Positions 35,823-37,869 of a stretch of 37,869 bases of DNA are shown here, piece after piece (the first letter of the stretch is position 1; the number at the start of each line of letters is the position of its first letter). Made by a program: the position numbers and the translations under genes. The stretch is taken from contig NZ_JABERD010000084.1 in NCBI RefSeq assembly GCF_013044505.1, forward strand, positions 1 through 37,869, read 5' to 3'. This DNA comes from Streptomyces sp. S3(2020). Its GTDB lineage: Bacteria > Actinomycetota > Actinomycetes > Streptomycetales > Streptomycetaceae. The notes beneath the pieces were generated by a model, which saw nothing but the letters and a program-made list of their open reading frames with translations, made no database searches and was not told where the DNA came from.

Positions 35823-37460
35823 ATGGACGGCGGCGCGCGATCGGTGAACGAGACGCGGGGACGGACCCCCGCGAACGGCGAGAAACTCGCCGACTGGGCG
35901 GACGGGCGACTCGGCCTCTACGGGCTGGCCAAGGCCAACATGCGCAAGGTCTTTCCCGACCACTGGTCCTTCATGCTCGGCGAGGTCTGCCTCTACAGCT
36001 TCATCGTCATCATTCTCACCGGCATCTATCTCACCCTGTTCTTCGAGCCCAGCGGCGTCGAGGTCGTCTACCACGGCTCGTACGAGCCCCTCAACGGCAT
36101 CGTGATGACCCGGGCGTTCGAGTCCACGCTCGACATCAGCTTCGATGTGCGCGGCGGGCTGCTGATCCGGCAGATCCACCACTGGGCGGCACTGGTCTTC
36201 GTCACCGGGATGCTCGTGCACATGATGCGGGTGTTCTTCACCGGCGCGTTCCGCAAGCCGCGCGAACTCAACTGGGTGTTCGGCTGGACCCTGTTGATGC
36301 TCGGCATCCTGACCGGGCTGACCGGCTACTCCCTCCCCGACGACCTGCTGTCCGGCACCGGTATCCGCTTCGCACAGGGCGCGATCCTGTCGGTCCCGAT
36401 CATCGGGACGTATCTCTCCTTCTTCCTGTTCGGCGGGGAGTTCCCGGGCCACGACATCATCCCGAGGCTGTTCCCGATCCATGTCCTGCTGTTGCCCGGG
36501 ATCATGCTGGGCCTGGTGGTCGCGCATCTGATCCTGGTCTTCGTCCACAAACACACGCAGTACCCGGGTCCCGGCCGGGACGAGAAGACGGTCGTCGGGA
36601 TGCCGTTCATGCCGGTCTACGTGGCCAAGGCGGGCGGCTTCTTCTTCCTCGTCTTCGGGGTGCTGGCGCTCATGGGCGGTCTCGCCCAGGTCAACCCCGT
36701 GTGGGCGTTCGGCCCCTACCGTCCGGACCTGGTCACCACCGGCGCCCAGCCCGACTGGTATCTCGGCTTCTCCGAGGGACTGATCCGGGTGATGCCGGGA
36801 TGGGAGATCAGCGCCTGGGGCCACTCCCTGGTGCTGGGGGTCTTCATCCCCTTCTCGCTGTTCCCGCTGATCCTGCTCGCCCTCGGCGTCTATCCCTTCG
36901 TCGAGGCGTGGATCACCGGTGACAAACGCGAGCACCACATCCTGGACCGGCCGCGCAACGTCCCCGTGCGTACCGGCCTCGGTGTGGCCTGGCTGAGCCT
37001 GTACGTCGTGCTGCTGATCGGCGGCGGCAACGACATCGTGGCCACGCATCTGCATCTGTCCATCAACGCGATCACCTGGTTCGTGCGGATCTCCGTCTTC
37101 GTGGTGCCGGTGCTCGCGTTCATCGTGACGAAGCGGGTCTGTCTGGGGCTTCAGCGCCGGGACCGCGACAAGGTGCTGCACGGCCGGGAGTCGGGTGTCA
37201 TCAAACGGCTGCCGCACGGGGAGTACGTCGAGATCCACGAACCCCTCGCGCAGGACCAGCTGCACACCCTCACCCAGCACGAGCAGAACCCGCCCTACGA
37301 GATCGGACCGCTCGTCGACACCAACGGTGTGCGGCGGCCGGTCACGGTCTCCCAGCGGGTCAGGGCGCGGCTGGCGTACGCGATGTTCGGGCCCGAGACG
37401 CGGATCCCCAAGCCGACGGTGGAGGAGTACCGGCGGATCACCAGCGGCGACCACCACTGA
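35823..37460 (+). CDS. Orphan cytochrome b subunit (QcrB-like)
   Basis: This 545-residue cytochrome b resembles actinobacterial QcrB, the quinol-oxidising subunit of the bc1 complex. The haem ligand pairs are present: H119-x13-H133 in helix B (IHHWAALVFVTGMLVHMM) and H220-x14-H235 in helix D (HVLLLPGIMLGLVVAH). The Qo-site motif is PDWY at 310-313, as in actinobacteria, and a charged C-terminal tail (about 445-545) matches QcrB. No Rieske (qcrA) or cytochrome c (qcrC) gene adjoins it, so this is probably a second copy separate from the usual qcrCAB operon. ATG 35823 is preceded by GAAAGAGGCG. The gene overlaps the minus-strand acyl-CoA dehydrogenase by 23 nt at the 3' ends. Confidence 0.9.
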   Translation: MDGGARSVNETRGRTPANGEKLADWADGRLGLYGLAKANMRKVFPDHWSFMLGEVCLYSFIVIILTGIYLTLFFEPSGVEVVYHGSYEPLNGIVMTRAFESTLDISFDVRGGLLIRQIHHWAALVFVTGMLVHMMRVFFTGAFRKPRELNWVFGWTLLMLGILTGLTGYSLPDDLLSGTGIRFAQGAILSVPIIGTYLSFFLFGGEFPGHDIIPRLFPIHVLLLPGIMLGLVVAHLILVFVHKHTQYPGPGRDEKTVVGMPFMPVYVAKAGGFFFLVFGVLALMGGLAQVNPVWAFGPYRPDLVTTGAQPDWYLGFSEGLIRVMPGWEISAWGHSLVLGVFIPFSLFPLILLALGVYPFVEAWITGDKREHHILDRPRNVPVRTGLGVAWLSLYVVLLIGGGNDIVATHLHLSINAITWFVRISVFVVPVLAFIVTKRVCLGLQRRDRDKVLHGRESGVIKRLPHGEYVEIHEPLAQDQLHTLTQHEQNPPYEIGPLVDTNGVRRPVTVSQRVRARLAYAMFGPETRIPKPTVEEYRRITSGDHH

Positions 37461-37869
37461 GCAGGACGGCGGCCCGGCACTCCTGCGGGCTGCCCCAGGC
37501 GGTCCGCAGGGCGCGGGCCTTGGTCAGCCACAGCGACAGGTCGTACTCCGCCGTGTACCCGATCGCGCCGTGCAGTTGGAGCGCGGTACGGGCGGTCCGG
37601 TACGCCGCCTCGCACGCGGTGACCTTGGCGGCGGCGACGTCCTCCGGGGCCATGGTCAGGGCGGCGCCCAGGAGCAGGGGGCGGGCGAACTCCAGGGCGA
37701 TCTCGGCGTCGGCGAGGCGGTGCTTGACCGCCTGGAACGAGCCTATGGGGGCGCCGAACTGGGTCCGCTGCTTGACGTAGGTGACGGTCCTGTCGAGGAG
37801 CGCGAGACCGACGCCGAGTGCCTGGGCGGCGGTGGTGAGGCGGGCCAGGAGGAGGGCGGGGGCGAGGGA
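37438..37869 (-). CDS. Acyl-CoA dehydrogenase, C-terminal part (5' end beyond window)
   Basis: The frame is open from the right edge and gives 143 residues of the C-terminal helical domain of an acyl-CoA dehydrogenase. The visible motifs are LLARLTTAAQALGVGLALLD, YVKQRTQFGAPIGSFQAVKHRLAD, AAKVTACEAAYRTARTALQLHGAIGYTAEYDL and WLTKARAL. The RTQFG..I..FQ..KH..AD motif is diagnostic. These FAD enzymes oxidise acyl-CoA to 2-enoyl-CoA. The glutamate-base region reads QLHGAIGYTAEYDL. The start, the N-terminal FAD domain and the substrate class cannot be judged. It converges on the cytochrome b gene with a 23-nt tail overlap. Confidence 0.85.
   Translation of the reverse strand, partial: SLAPALLLARLTTAAQALGVGLALLDRTVTYVKQRTQFGAPIGSFQAVKHRLADAEIALEFARPLLLGAALTMAPEDVAAAKVTACEAAYRTARTALQLHGAIGYTAEYDLSLWLTKARALRTAWGSPQECRAAVLLSGGRRW

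Noticed and set aside
1..37869. tRNA, rRNA, CRISPR array, insertion sequence or prophage genes
   Set aside because: I saw no cloverleaf, rRNA-like stretch, regularly spaced repeats, transposase or phage motif on either strand.

Overview
The window is a high-GC actinobacterial chromosome segment, almost certainly Streptomyces. The evidence is the extreme third-position GC, GTG starts, ATGA/GTGA gene overlaps, the split trp genes (hisI-trpE apart from trpC-trpM-trpB-trpA), the HGxxPAAW/TIGR02234/DUF2752 membrane-protein trio between them, and gltB-gltD downstream. It reads as core chromosome carrying one accessory-looking block. The first 19 bases match the Tn5 mosaic-end adapter at 17 of 19 positions, so the left edge is probably a contig end with untrimmed library adapter.

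Layout. 1-1.3 kb: truncated MFS exporter. 1.3-2.0 kb (-): TIGR03085 metal-binding protein. 2.05-9.0 kb (+): hisI, trpE, three small membrane proteins, trpC, the 55-residue trpM, then trpB and trpA overlapping by 4 nt. 9.06-11.0 kb (+): a membrane-anchored DsbA-like protein and lgt. 11.0-18.8 kb (-): a seven-gene operon in which every gene overlaps the next: four consecutive ADP-ribosylglycohydrolase (ARH) paralogues, a ribokinase, a CaiB/BaiF CoA-transferase and a CitE-like lyase. 19.06-19.8 kb (+): VIT1/CCC1 metal transporter with iron-box-like sites. 20.16-26.2 kb (+): glutamate synthase gltB-gltD. 26.3-33.0 kb: a polysaccharide block. On the minus strand it has a small membrane protein with a rare TTA codon, a processive GT2 synthase, UDP-GlcNAc 2-epimerase and a membrane-anchored concanavalin-like protein. 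On the plus strand it has a secreted DUF2334 deacetylase and a GH113-like lipoprotein hydrolase. 33.06-34.9 kb (-): GH46 chitosanase overlapping a rhomboid protease. 35-37.5 kb (+): TerF-like vWA protein and an orphan cytochrome b. The right edge holds the 3' part of an acyl-CoA dehydrogenase (-).

Two parts look like under-described systems. (1) The 4xARH-ribokinase-CoA-transferase-lyase operon looks like a pathway that cleaves ribosides or ADP-ribosyl groups, traps the ribose as a phosphate and breaks down the aglycone as a CoA ester; the substrate is unknown. (2) The polysaccharide block pairs a PgaC-like synthase with a separate deacetylase and hydrolase, resembling a split PgaB/PelA, with a chitosanase next door and possible bldA (TTA) control. 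Other points are a family of SD-less starts sitting about 7 nt downstream of TANNNT-like hexamers, an inverted pair of dispersed intergenic repeats (one supplies the trpM stop codon), a GlnR-like box before gltB and an iron-box pair before the VIT gene.

All functions are read from motifs by eye. No database search was run.
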